This document shows positions 27,914 to 36,670 of a stretch of 64,000 nucleotides of DNA, piece after piece; position 1 is the first letter of the stretch, and each line of letters starts with the position of its first letter. Below the pieces are notes generated by a model. It did no database searches. It was not told the DNA's origin and was given only the letters and a program-made list of their open reading frames with translations. Source of the DNA: Mycobacterium sp. UM_WGJ (GTDB taxonomy: Bacteria > Actinomycetota > Actinomycetes > Mycobacteriales > Mycobacteriaceae); assembly GCF_000455125.1 (NCBI RefSeq), contig NZ_AUWR01000018.1, positions 1 through 64,000 on the forward strand, written 5' to 3'. The translations under genes and the position numbers were made by a program.

Positions 27914-28639
27914 GTGATCAACCTCAGCTCGGCGATCCTTGATCCGATCATGCGCGCCGACCCCGTCGGGCCACGGATCACCTATTACGACGACGCCTCC
28001 GGCGAGCGCATCGAGCTGTCCGCGGCGACGCTGGCAAACTGGGCGGCCAAGACCGGCAACCTGCTACGCGACGAGCTCGGCGCCGGAGCCGGCAGTCGTA
28101 TCGCGGTGTTGTTGCCGTCGCACTGGCAGACCGCGGCGGTGCTGTTCGGTGCCTGGTGGATCGGGGCCGAGGTGCTGCTCGGCGATCCAGGAGACGACTC
28201 CGATGTCGCGCTGTGCACTGCCGACCGGCTCGATGAGGCCGACGCGGCGGTGGCTGCCACCGGCGGCGAAGTGGTCGTGTTGTCGCTGGACCCGTTCGGC
28301 CGGCCGGCCCCCGACCTGCCGATCGGCGTCACCGACTACGCGACCGCGGTGCGGGTGCACGGCGACCAGATCGACGCCGAACGCGCCCCCGGCCCAGCCC
28401 TGGCCGGGGCGTCGCCGGATGACGTGCTGGCCTCGTGTGAGAAGTGCGCGGCAGCATTGGGTTTGACGTCGTCGGATCGGGTGTGGTCGACCGGGGACTG
28501 GACCAACCCGACCGAGCTGATCGAGAACATGCTGGCGGTGTTCGCCGTGGGTGGGTCGCTGGTCCAGGTCGCCAATGCCGATCCCGAACTGCAGGAGCGT
28601 CGCCGGGCCAGCGAAAAGGTCACCCGCGATCTGGGCTGA
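27914..28639 (+). CDS. TIGR03089-type protein (Rv3268 family)
   Basis: The 241-residue protein resembles the N-terminal part of AMP-binding (acyl-CoA synthetase) enzymes: LANWAAKTGNLLRDELG, IAVLLPSHWQTAAVLFGAWWIGAE and a late DRVWSTGDW. It lacks the nucleotide-binding and C-terminal domains. It is the counterpart of M. tuberculosis Rv3268, always after the LCP gene. It is probably not an active ligase, and its role is unknown. The GTG start is ten bases after the LCP stop, so they are co-transcribed. Confidence 0.82.
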   Translation: MINLSSAILDPIMRADPVGPRITYYDDASGERIELSAATLANWAAKTGNLLRDELGAGAGSRIAVLLPSHWQTAAVLFGAWWIGAEVLLGDPGDDSDVALCTADRLDEADAAVAATGGEVVVLSLDPFGRPAPDLPIGVTDYATAVRVHGDQIDAERAPGPALAGASPDDVLASCEKCAAALGLTSSDRVWSTGDWTNPTELIENMLAVFAVGGSLVQVANADPELQERRRASEKVTRDLG

Positions 28640-28705
28640 ACCGCCCGACAGCCATTTCCGTCCCCCATCGGGGGGAAGCAGGCGTCACGCCGGGACCACC
28701 AACAC

Positions 28706-28731
28706 ATGCATAAATGCTTATATGCTGATAC
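28706..28731 (+). promoter_or_regulatory. Candidate metal-responsive operator/promoter of pacL1-ctpC
   Basis: An AT-rich segment has imperfect dyad GCATAAATG-CTTATATGC (28708-28725). ATGC recurs at exactly 8-base steps (28706, 28714, 28722), and -10-like boxes (TATGCT, GATACT) lie inside it. AT-rich dyads overlapping the -10 are typical of ArsR/SmtB-type metal sensors, and the downstream genes export metal. No sensor gene is adjacent. The regulator assignment is inference. Confidence 0.45.
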
Positions 28732-28773
28732 TCTTGCCCGCAAGAACCCGCCGTACGTAAGAGGAGATGACCC

Positions 28774-29055
28774 ATGGCAGTGCAGGGATTGCTGGCGAAA
28801 GCGGCGTCGACGGTGTTCACCGGATTGGTCGGCGTCAGCGCCTACGAGGTGGCCCGCCGGGCGCTGGCGAAAGCTCCGCTGCACGAGGCAGCGGTGACGG
28901 CTACCGAGTGGAGTCTGCGCGGAACCCGGCGAGCCGAAGAGGTCGCCGAGTCGGCACGACTGAAGGTGGCCGACGTGGTGGCCGAGGCTCGCGAGCGGAT
29001 CGGCGAGGAGGCCACCCCGCCGGCGGCCGCCGTCGAGCACGACCACGAGCACTGA
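28774..29055 (+). CDS. pacL1: PacL1, DUF1490 metal-binding chaperone of CtpC
   Basis: The 93-residue small membrane-associated protein has an N-terminal hydrophobic helix (FTGLVGVSAYEVARRALA), a charged helical middle and the C-terminal metal-binding tail EHDHEH. It corresponds to Rv3269 (PacL1). In M. tuberculosis PacL1 binds zinc through such a tail and clusters with the P-ATPase CtpC in membrane platforms that protect from zinc poisoning. It lies 31 bases upstream of ctpC, confirming the pairing. Confidence 0.92.
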   Translation: MAVQGLLAKAASTVFTGLVGVSAYEVARRALAKAPLHEAAVTATEWSLRGTRRAEEVAESARLKVADVVAEARERIGEEATPPAAAVEHDHEH

Positions 29056-29086
29056 CCGCCCCGCGCCGACGAGGGGGAGCGCAGCG

Positions 29087-31303
29087 ATGAACAGCAGCGG
29101 CGCCATAGCGACCGTGCCCGCCGACAACGACGAGCTGACCGTCATTTCCGACGCGGCGGGCCGGATACGGGTGCAGGTGGCGTGGGTGCGCGGCGACTCG
29201 CGCCGCGCGGTGGCCGCCGAGGAGTCCGCCGGCCGGGTCCACGGTGTCCGTACCGTGCACGCCTATCCGCGAACCGGATCGGTCGTGGTCTGGTACTCCC
29301 CCAAACGCAGTGACACTGCGGAGATCCTCGCGGCGATCGCCTCAGCGGCCACCGTGGCCGCCGAGCTGATCCCCGCCCGCACGCCGCGCTCGGCCGACGT
29401 CAGCAACACCGACGTGCTGCGCATGGTGATCGGCGGTGCGGCGCTGGCGCTGCTGGGGATGCGCCGCTACGTCTTCGCCCGGCCGCCGCTGCTGGGACCC
29501 AGCGGCCAGCTCGTCGCAACCGGTGCCACTGTCTTCATGGGATACCCCTTCCTGCGGGGCGCGCTGCGCTCCATCCGGTCCGGCCGGGCCGGCACCGACG
29601 CTCTGGTGACCGCCGCGACCGTGGCCAGCCTGGTGCTTCGCGAGAACGTGGTGGCGCTGACCGTGCTGTGGTTGCTCAATATCGGTGAGTACCTGCAGGA
29701 TCTGACGCTGCGCCGCACCCGCCGCGCCATCTCGGATCTGTTGCGCGGCAACCAGGACACCGCCTGGGTCAGGTTGGCCGACGGTACCGAGGTTCAGGTT
29801 CCGATCGACACGGTGAAGATCGGCGACGAGGTGATCGTCCACGACCACGTGGCGATCCCGGTCGACGGCGAGATCGTCGACGGGGAAGCCATCGTGGACC
29901 AATCCGCCATCACCGGCGAGACGCTGCCGGTCAGCGTGATCGCCGGGGCGCGCGTGCATGCCGGTTCGGTGGTGGTGCGCGGCCGACTGGTGGTCCGGGC
30001 CACCGCGGTGGGAAGCCAGACCGTGATCGGCCGCATCATCAGCCGCGTCGAGGAGGCGCAGCATGACCGCGCACCGATCCAGACCGTCGGCGAGAACTTC
30101 TCCCGCCGCTTCGTACCGGCCTCGTTCATCCTCTCGGCGATCACCTTGGTGCTCACCGGCGATGTCCGCCGCGCGATGACGATGCTGTTGATCGCCTGCC
30201 CCTGCGCGGTGGGGCTGGCCACGCCGACCGCGATCAGCGCGGCGATCGGCAACGGCGCCCGGCGCGGCATCCTGATCAAGGGCGGCTCGCATCTGGAGCA
30301 GGCCGGCCGGGTGGACGCGATCGTGTTCGACAAGACCGGCACGTTGACGGTGGGCCGTCCCGTGGTGACCAATATCGTTGCCATCCACAAGGATTGGCAG
30401 CCCGAACAGGTGCTCGCCTATGCCGCCAGCTCGGAGTTGCATTCGCGACATCCGTTGGCCGAAGCCGTCATCCGGTCCACCGAGGAACGCCACATCAGCA
30501 TCCCGCCGCACGAGGAGTGCGAGGTTCTGGTGGGGCTGGGCATTCGCACCTGGGCCGACGGCCGCACCCTGCTGCTGGGCAGCCCGAACCTGCTGCGCTC
30601 GGAGAAGGTCCGCATCTCCAAGAAGGCGGCGGACTGGGTCAACAAACTGCGCGCCCAAGCCGAGACTCCGCTGCTGCTGGCGGTCGATGGCACCTTGGTC
30701 GGGCTGATCAGTCTGCGCGACGAAGTACGACCCGAGTCGCGTGAGGTGCTGGAAGCATTGCGCGCCAAAGGCGTTCGCCGCATCGTCATGCTCACCGGTG
30801 ATCACCCGGAGACCGCGGCAGCGGTGGCGACCGAACTCGGCATCGAGGAATGGCGAGCTGAGGTGCTGCCGGAGGACAAGCTGCAGGTGGTCCGTGAGCT
30901 GCAGGACGAGGGCTACGTGGTGGGCATGGTCGGTGACGGCGTGAACGACGCACCGGCATTGGCCGCCGCGGACATCGGGATCGCGATGGGGCTGGCCGGT
31001 ACCGACGTCGCGGTGGAAACCGCCGATGTCGCCCTGGCCAATGACGACCTGCGCCGCCTGCTCGACGTCAGGGACCTGGGCGGACGTGCCGTCGAGGTGA
31101 TCCGGCAGAACTACGGCATGTCGATCGCGGTCAACGCCGTCGGACTGTTGATCGGCGCCGGCGGTGCGTTGTCACCGGTGCTCGCCGCGATCCTGCACAA
31201 CGCGTCATCGGTGGCCGTCGTCGCCAACAGTTCGCGGTTGATTCGCTACCGGCTGGGTGTCGAGGCGGCGACGCCGATGGCGTCCGTGCCGTCCGTGCCG
31301 TAA
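29087..31303 (+). CDS. ctpC: P1B-type metal-exporting ATPase CtpC
   Basis: The 738-residue heavy-metal P-type ATPase has an actuator loop with TGET (ITGETLPV), the intramembrane metal motif ACPCAVGLATPTA, phosphorylation site DKTGTLTVG and hinge GDGVNDAPALAAAD. It also has a last membrane helix pair near the C-terminus. The N-terminal 70 residues form a degenerate metal-associated domain without CxxC. CtpC (Rv3270) exports Zn2+ and/or Mn2+. It works with PacL1 and probably with the His-rich membrane protein that follows. Confidence 0.95.
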   Translation: MNSSGAIATVPADNDELTVISDAAGRIRVQVAWVRGDSRRAVAAEESAGRVHGVRTVHAYPRTGSVVVWYSPKRSDTAEILAAIASAATVAAELIPARTPRSADVSNTDVLRMVIGGAALALLGMRRYVFARPPLLGPSGQLVATGATVFMGYPFLRGALRSIRSGRAGTDALVTAATVASLVLRENVVALTVLWLLNIGEYLQDLTLRRTRRAISDLLRGNQDTAWVRLADGTEVQVPIDTVKIGDEVIVHDHVAIPVDGEIVDGEAIVDQSAITGETLPVSVIAGARVHAGSVVVRGRLVVRATAVGSQTVIGRIISRVEEAQHDRAPIQTVGENFSRRFVPASFILSAITLVLTGDVRRAMTMLLIACPCAVGLATPTAISAAIGNGARRGILIKGGSHLEQAGRVDAIVFDKTGTLTVGRPVVTNIVAIHKDWQPEQVLAYAASSELHSRHPLAEAVIRSTEERHISIPPHEECEVLVGLGIRTWADGRTLLLGSPNLLRSEKVRISKKAADWVNKLRAQAETPLLLAVDGTLVGLISLRDEVRPESREVLEALRAKGVRRIVMLTGDHPETAAAVATELGIEEWRAEVLPEDKLQVVRELQDEGYVVGMVGDGVNDAPALAAADIGIAMGLAGTDVAVETADVALANDDLRRLLDVRDLGGRAVEVIRQNYGMSIAVNAVGLLIGAGGALSPVLAAILHNASSVAVVANSSRLIRYRLGVEAATPMASVPSVP

Positions 31304-31312
31304 TCTGTCGTC

Positions 31313-31363
31313 GTCCCGACTGTTCCTGTCGAGCACCACCACCAGCTCCAGGGCAGTCGGGAC
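31313..31363. terminator. Hairpin between convergent ctpC and His-rich membrane gene
   Basis: A perfect 10-base inverted repeat, GTCCCGACTG (31313-31322) and CAGTCGGGAC (31354-31363), lies between the two stop codons, ten bases after ctpC. The 31-base loop is long and there is no T-run. Because it reads the same on both strands it could end both transcripts. Confidence 0.5.
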
Positions 31364-31398
31364 TTAGCGTCGGTGGGCGCAACAGCGTTTAGCAGCCT

Positions 31399-32136
31399 TT
31401 AACAGCCACAGCCCTCGCCGCGCCACGAGCGGAAGCCCTGCCACACCGAAACGGCGGCCACCCCCAGACCGATCAGCGGGTCCAGCCACCAGCCGCCGGA
31501 CCATTGGGTGGTCAGGGTCAGCCCGACCAGCACCGCGGCGGCCTGAATCGCACACAGATAGTTCTGCACGCCCTCACCGACTGTCGCCGCCGAGCCGAGC
31601 CGCTTGCCGAGCCGCCGCTGGGCCCGGCCCAGCATCGGCATCACCAGCACGGCCGCAGCGGTGACCGCGATGCCGATCGCGCTGCCTTCGCTGCGGTGGT
31701 CGCCGATGAAGTGGCGTATCGACTCCGCGGCGATATAGGGGGCGTTGATCCAGAACGAGATCGCCACGCCGATCTGAGCGCGCCGCTCCGCTGTCTCCGA
31801 CAGTGTGCGGGCACCGGTGAACCGCCAGATCACCACCGCCCCGGCCATCGCCTCGGGAATGGCGCCCAGCGCCCAACCGGTCAGGGCGATCGAACCGGCG
31901 GCCAGGCCCTGCCACAGGCCCACCACGCCTTCGATCCCCACCAGGACCAGGCTTATCCAGGCAAGCCGCCGGGCCCAGGTCGCTGCGCGGCGCCAACCCG
32001 CATCGTGAACGACGAGAAAGCCGTGGGCGTGCCCCGCGTGGTCGTGGTCGTGGTCGTGGCGCCCGACGGTCGTGACCGGGGCGTCGGCCACCGGATCGGC
32101 GATACCCGCGGCCGGGCCCACGACGCTACTGTCCAC
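31399..32136 (-). CDS. His-rich CDF-like membrane protein (Rv3271c family)
   Basis: The 245-residue protein has about five or six membrane segments. A cytoplasmic N-terminus contains the metal-binding string HDHDHDHAGHAH, and the C-terminus ends in GCGC. The first helices (AGSIALTGWALGAIPEAMAG) resemble a cation diffusion facilitator, but the canonical His/Asp sites are not intact. It corresponds to Rv3271c, next to ctpC, so a role in metal storage, sensing or transport is likely. GTG 32136 is chosen as the first start after which the sequence looks protein-like. Confidence 0.8.
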   Translation of the reverse strand: MDSSVVGPAAGIADPVADAPVTTVGRHDHDHDHAGHAHGFLVVHDAGWRRAATWARRLAWISLVLVGIEGVVGLWQGLAAGSIALTGWALGAIPEAMAGAVVIWRFTGARTLSETAERRAQIGVAISFWINAPYIAAESIRHFIGDHRSEGSAIGIAVTAAAVLVMPMLGRAQRRLGKRLGSAATVGEGVQNYLCAIQAAAVLVGLTLTTQWSGGWWLDPLIGLGVAAVSVWQGFRSWRGEGCGC

Positions 32137-32200
32137 GCGAAAAATGCTACCTGGCGTTTCGGTGCGGCAGCCGTCACAGCGCCGGTGCCTCAGGCGGCAC

Positions 32201-34201
32201 TCAGCTGTTGGCCTCCACCTTGACGACCCGGTCGTTGCCGCGGTCGGCGACATAGATATCGCCGCGTTTGTCGACGGCGACGTCCAATGGGGAGTTGAGT
32301 CCGGTGAACGGCAGCACCACCGGGATTGCGGCTCCGGCGGCCAGCTTCACCACCTTGTTGCGGTTGTGCTCGGTGACATAGACGTCACCGGCCTCGTCCA
32401 CCGCGATACCCCGCGGAGCGACGATCCCGGCGAACGAGAGCACCACCTGCTCGCCTGTGGCGGCCACCAGCTTGAGCACCCGGTTGTTGCCGGTGTCGGT
32501 GACGTAGACATTGCCGGCGGTGTCGACTGCCACCCCGTCGGGCTTGTTGAGGCCGACGAACGGCACCGTGGTCTGGATGTTGGTGACGGTGTCCAGGCGC
32601 AGTACCACGTCGTTGCCGCGGTCGGCGACATAGACGTTGCCGCCGTCGGAGTCCACCGCCACCCCGTCCGGGTCATCCAGGCCGGCGAACGGCAGCACCG
32701 TGTGAGTCTCGGAGTCCGCGCTGACCTTGACCACCCTATCGTTGACATCGGAGAAGTACACGTTGCCGATGCTGTCGACCGCCACACCGCGGGGCTGGTA
32801 CTGGTCGCTGAAGGCCACTACCGTCGAGGCGGTCGTGTCGGCGGCCAGGCGCACCACCCGCCCCTGGATGCCTTCGCTGCTGACGTAGACGTTGCCGTCG
32901 CCGTCCAACGCCACCCCGCCCGGTGAGAGCCGGAAGTCCAGGTCGGTGAACGGCAGCACCTCCTGTGGGGGTGCCGCCACCGGCGTCGCCGACGAGGGCT
33001 CCGACACCACGTGCCCGATGCCGGCGACCACGGTGACCGCGGCAACCGCCGCGGCCGCCACCAGCACCGGCTTGCGGGGCAGCCGCCGGCGTCGCGACGG
33101 GGTCGGCATGACCGTGGTCGGCGTCTGCAGGTCGTTGCGCAGCAGGGGTGACATCGGGGAGGGCGCCGGGGGCGGGCCGCCCAGACCGGCGCCCAAAGCA
33201 GCACCGAATCCGATGTCGGTCGGCGCCCATCCGGCTCGGCTCACGCCGGCCGGCGCCGCGCCGCCACCTCGGCCCTCAGATCGGGGCTCGGGTTCCAGGC
33301 CGCCGGGCAGGTGCAGCGCCGGCTCGCCACGCAGCAGGATCCGGGATACCTGGTGGCGTTCGGGCTCGGTCAGCGCCTGGTAGGCGGCGGCGGCGAGCTC
33401 ACCGGCGCTGCTGTAGCGCTCCTCGGGTTTGCGGGCCAGCCCGCGGGCGAGCACCGCGTCGATGGCCACCGGAACGCGCCCCGGGAACAGCTTGCTCGGT
33501 TGCGGGGGCTCGGTCGTGCGGCGTTCTTCGATCGCCTCGGCGACGGTCTCGGCGGAGAACGGGCACACCCCGCTGAGCGCCTCGGCCAGCACAGCGGCCA
33601 GTGAGTAGATGTCGGCGAGATGCGTGACCTGTTCGCCGGTCAGACGCTCGGGCGCCATGTAGGCCAGGGTGCCGACCGCCGGCTTGGCCGCTGCGCCCGG
33701 TTCGGCGATGGCCGCGGCCACCCCGAAGTCCATCAGATACGCCGCGTCATCAGCGGTGAGCAGGATGTTGTCGGGCTTGACGTCGCGGTGGACGACAAAG
33801 GCGTTATGGGCCGCGTCCAGGGCCGCGGCGACCTGCCGCACGATGGCCACCGCCCGCGGCGGGCTCAACGGACCTCCGTCGGCCAACGCGGTGGCCAGGT
33901 CGGTACCGTCGATCAGGCCGGTCTCCAGGTAGAGCACGTCGTCGATCTCGCCGTAGGCGCGGATCGGCACCACATGGGGCTCCGTCAACTGTCCGGCGGC
34001 TTCGGCCTCGTCCTCGAGCCGGCTGCGGAACGCCTCGTCGGTGGAGAACGACTCCGAGATCAGCTTGAGTGCCACGGCCTCGTCGTTGCGGGTGTCCTCG
34101 GCCCGGTAGACATCACCCACGACGCCGTGGCCGAGCAGCCGCCCCAATTGATAGGGGCCGAATCGCGATCCGGTCCGCGAAACCGGCTCGGGATTGTTCA
34201 C
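32201..34201 (-). CDS. pknD: PknD-like receptor Ser/Thr kinase with NHL propeller
   Basis: The 666-residue protein has an N-terminal Hanks-type kinase domain: Gly loop LLGHGVVGDV, VALKL with the ATP Lys, HRDVKPDN near residue 138, MDFG near 157 and MAPERL. A Pro-rich juxtamembrane linker and one membrane helix (about 375-397) follow. The extracellular part contains six NHL repeats (for example PDGVAVDTAGNVYVTDTGNN), a six-bladed beta-propeller. Length and layout match M. tuberculosis PknD (664). As there, it sits directly after a pstS gene, suggesting a link with phosphate sensing. Confidence 0.93.
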   Translation of the reverse strand: MNNPEPVSRTGSRFGPYQLGRLLGHGVVGDVYRAEDTRNDEAVALKLISESFSTDEAFRSRLEDEAEAAGQLTEPHVVPIRAYGEIDDVLYLETGLIDGTDLATALADGGPLSPPRAVAIVRQVAAALDAAHNAFVVHRDVKPDNILLTADDAAYLMDFGVAAAIAEPGAAAKPAVGTLAYMAPERLTGEQVTHLADIYSLAAVLAEALSGVCPFSAETVAEAIEERRTTEPPQPSKLFPGRVPVAIDAVLARGLARKPEERYSSAGELAAAAYQALTEPERHQVSRILLRGEPALHLPGGLEPEPRSEGRGGGAAPAGVSRAGWAPTDIGFGAALGAGLGGPPPAPSPMSPLLRNDLQTPTTVMPTPSRRRRLPRKPVLVAAAAVAAVTVVAGIGHVVSEPSSATPVAAPPQEVLPFTDLDFRLSPGGVALDGDGNVYVSSEGIQGRVVRLAADTTASTVVAFSDQYQPRGVAVDSIGNVYFSDVNDRVVKVSADSETHTVLPFAGLDDPDGVAVDSDGGNVYVADRGNDVVLRLDTVTNIQTTVPFVGLNKPDGVAVDTAGNVYVTDTGNNRVLKLVAATGEQVVLSFAGIVAPRGIAVDEAGDVYVTEHNRNKVVKLAAGAAIPVVLPFTGLNSPLDVAVDKRGDIYVADRGNDRVVKVEANS

Positions 34202-34285
34202 CGACGACGCTCCCTTCGACCACAGTGCCGCGCACTGCGGCGAAAGAGTAGCTACCAGACTAACCGGCGCCGACGCCGCGAATGG

Positions 34286-35401
34286 TCACGAGATCGCGTT
34301 GACCGCCGTCTGGACCCTGGATTTGAAGGACGGCGGCAGTGGAATGAAGCCGTACTGGTCCAGCCCGTCCTGGCCTGGACCGATCGCAGCCTGCAGGAAC
34401 GCCTTGACCGCCGTGCCGGTGGCCGCATCGGGGTATTTCGAGCAGACCATCTGGTAGGTCGCCGACACGATCGGGTAGGCGCCGTGTTCGGCGGGCCGGT
34501 AGAGGGATGCCATCTCCAGCACCAGGTCATTGTTCGGGTTGGCGTCGGACACGAACTTCGCCCCGGCGATCGTCTTGGAGACCGATTCGGCGGAGATCGC
34601 CACCGGTGCCGATCCGGCCGCGGTGACGATCTGAGCCATGGGCAGCTGTTTGCCGACCGCGAACGACCATTCGTTATAGGTGATGGATCCGTCGGTGGCC
34701 TGCAGCGCCGCAGCGGCACCGTTGTTGCCGGTGGCGGCTTCGCCGACGCCGCCGTTGAACGTGTCGCCGCTGGAATACCAGCCGCCGTCAGAGGCGACCT
34801 CGAGGTACTTCTGGAAATTGGCGGTGCTGGGCGACCGGTCGCTGCGATACACCACATGGATGGGCAGCGCGGGCAGCGGGACGCCGGCGTTGAGCGCCTT
34901 GATCGCGGGGTTGTCCCAGCTGCCGATGCTGCCGTTGAAGATTTTTGCCAGGGTTGGCCCGTCCAGGCTGAGGCTGGTCACCCCGGTGATGCGGTAGGTG
35001 ACGGCGATCGGACTGAACACCAGCGGCAGGTCCCAGGCCGGCGAGCCGCATCGCTCCGCGGCCCGTTCCGGCTGCGTCTTGGCGGGGTCCATAGCCACCT
35101 CGGAGCCGGCCAGGTCGCTCTCGTTGGCGAGGAAGTCATCGACTCCGGCGGCGGAGCCATTGGCGGTGTAGACCAGCGCTTGCCCGGGGCAGGCCCGGGA
35201 AAAGGCGTAGGCGAACTGCTCGATCGCGTTGGCCTGGGCGGCCGAGCCGCCGGCCTGCAATTCCTGCTTGCCCCCGCAGTCCACGCCTACGGCCGGGTCC
35301 TCGGCGGACACCAATTGCGCGGAGCCGCCGCCACAGGCCGAAACCGTCAGTGCGCCAACAGCCAGCAGGGCCGGCAGCACGGTCGAACGGCCGAATTTCA
35401 C
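34286..35401 (-). CDS. pstS: Phosphate-binding lipoprotein PstS
   Basis: The 371-residue lipoprotein has signal and lipobox VSAC (Cys near residue 23) and is the solute-binding component of a high-affinity phosphate ABC transporter. Typical PstS segments include [13 protein letters not shown], the phosphate-contacting [13 protein letters not shown] and YNEWSFAVG. No pstC, pstA or pstB gene is in the window, so it may serve a distant transporter or act as a sensor for PknD, 84 bases downstream. GTG 35401 gives a normal signal peptide. A strong hairpin lies just upstream. Confidence 0.92.
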   Translation of the reverse strand: MKFGRSTVLPALLAVGALTVSACGGGSAQLVSAEDPAVGVDCGGKQELQAGGSAAQANAIEQFAYAFSRACPGQALVYTANGSAAGVDDFLANESDLAGSEVAMDPAKTQPERAAERCGSPAWDLPLVFSPIAVTYRITGVTSLSLDGPTLAKIFNGSIGSWDNPAIKALNAGVPLPALPIHVVYRSDRSPSTANFQKYLEVASDGGWYSSGDTFNGGVGEAATGNNGAAAALQATDGSITYNEWSFAVGKQLPMAQIVTAAGSAPVAISAESVSKTIAGAKFVSDANPNNDLVLEMASLYRPAEHGAYPIVSATYQMVCSKYPDAATGTAVKAFLQAAIGPGQDGLDQYGFIPLPPSFKSRVQTAVNAIS

Positions 35402-35412
35402 AGGACGACACT

Positions 35413-35444
35413 GTACCGCGACCCGCCGCGGGCGGGCCTGGTAC
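35413..35444 (-). promoter_or_regulatory. Hairpin in the pstS leader
   Basis: A two-part inverted repeat, GTACC (35413-35417) with GGTAC (35440-35444), encloses the perfect dyad CCCGCC-GCG-GGCGGG (35422-35436). It lies 12 bases before the pstS start and 71 bases after ackA. It may end the ackA transcript, or act in the pstS leader as an operator or translation-control hairpin. There is no T-run, so the terminator role is uncertain. Confidence 0.5.
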
Positions 35445-35515
35445 GGCTGGATGCGCCGCGACCGGTCCCGCACGCCGTCCACGGCGGGGTTACCGCTCCG
35501 GGTCGCGGGCGACGC

Positions 35516-36670
35516 TCACACGAACTGCCAGGCGGCCCGCGCGATCGCCAGCTCCTCATTGGTGGGAACCACCAAGACGGTGGTGCGCGATCCCTCGGCG
35601 GAGATGATCCGGGCGCCTTTGCCGGTGCGGTTGCGCTCGGGGTCCACGATGATGCCCAGCCCGTCCAGTCCGGCCAGCGCGTCCTCGCGCACGCTGGGTG
35701 CGTTCTCCCCCACTCCGGCGGTGAAGGCGATGGCGTCGACGTGGCCCAGCACGGCCAGGTAGGCGCCGACGTATTTGCGCAGTCGGTGAACGTAGACGTC
35801 GTAGGCCAGTCCGGCGGCCTCGCCCAGCGCGCCGCCGGCCGCCCGCTGCTCGAGCAGTTCCCGGAAGTCGTTGACCCCGGACAGCCCTTTGAGTCCGGAG
35901 CGGCGGTTCAGCAACTCATCGAGCGCATCGACGCGCATTCCGGCGGTGCGGTTGAGGTGGAACAGTACGCCCGGGTCGATGTCACCGCTGCGGGTTCCCA
36001 TCACCAAACCCTCCAGCGGGGTCAGCCCCATCGAGGTCTCGACGGCCACCCCGCCTTGCACCGCCGAAGCCGAGGCCCCGTTGCCCAGGTGCAGCACGAT
36101 GATGTTCAGCTCGGCCGGGTCGCGGCCCAGTACGGCGGCGGTCTCACCGGAGACGTATTCATGCGAGGTGCCGTGGAAGCCGTAGCGGTGAATGCCGTAT
36201 CGGGCCGCGACGTCACGGTCGATGGCATAGCTGGCTGCGGCCGCCGGCAGGGAGTGGAAGAAACTGGTGTCGAACACCGCCACGTGCGGGACCTCGGGAA
36301 AGTCGTTGCGGGCTACTTCGATCCCGATCACGTTGGCGGGATTGTGCAATGGCGCCAACTCCGACAGCCCCGCCACCTCGGCCACCACCTCGTCGGTGAT
36401 CAGTGTCGGCGCGTAAAACAGTTTGCCGCCGTGCACCACCCGGTGCCCGACAGCGCGGACGGCGGCCAGGTCGATGCCGGAGTCGACGAGCTGCCGGTGG
36501 ATCAGCTGCAGGCCGGCGGCGTGGTCGGCGACCGGACTGTCCGGCTCGCCGATCTGCTCCACCAGCCCGGACAGCAGCGCAGTGCCGGCCACCGGATCGA
36601 CCAGTTGGAACTTGATCGACGACGAACCCGAGTTGAGCACCAGCACCAAGCCGGGTGCGGTTGAAGTCAC
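35516..36670 (-). CDS. ackA: Acetate kinase
   Basis: The 384-residue acetokinase interconverts acetyl phosphate + ADP and acetate + ATP. It has the N-terminal signature [12 protein letters not shown], the active-site [19 protein letters not shown] with catalytic His, the adenosine/phosphate loops [11 protein letters not shown] and [10 protein letters not shown], and the late [10 protein letters not shown]. The GTG start overlaps the pta stop (GTGA), so Pta and AckA form one pathway unit that can make or use acetyl phosphate. Confidence 0.96.
   Translation of the reverse strand: MTSTAPGLVLVLNSGSSSIKFQLVDPVAGTALLSGLVEQIGEPDSPVADHAAGLQLIHRQLVDSGIDLAAVRAVGHRVVHGGKLFYAPTLITDEVVAEVAGLSELAPLHNPANVIGIEVARNDFPEVPHVAVFDTSFFHSLPAAAASYAIDRDVAARYGIHRYGFHGTSHEYVSGETAAVLGRDPAELNIIVLHLGNGASASAVQGGVAVETSMGLTPLEGLVMGTRSGDIDPGVLFHLNRTAGMRVDALDELLNRRSGLKGLSGVNDFRELLEQRAAGGALGEAAGLAYDVYVHRLRKYVGAYLAVLGHVDAIAFTAGVGENAPSVREDALAGLDGLGIIVDPERNRTGKGARIISAEGSRTTVLVVPTNEELAIARAAWQFV

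Noticed and set aside
31313-31363. Small RNA gene in the ctpC downstream spacer
   Set aside because: The inverted repeat is better explained as a shared transcription end between convergent genes. No promoter is evident.
33620-36664. Very long plus-strand reading frame (over 1000 codons) opposite pknD, pstS and ackA
   Set aside because: It is rich in His, Gln, Arg and Gly with no domain, and runs antisense to three well-supported genes. High GC third positions create such frames.
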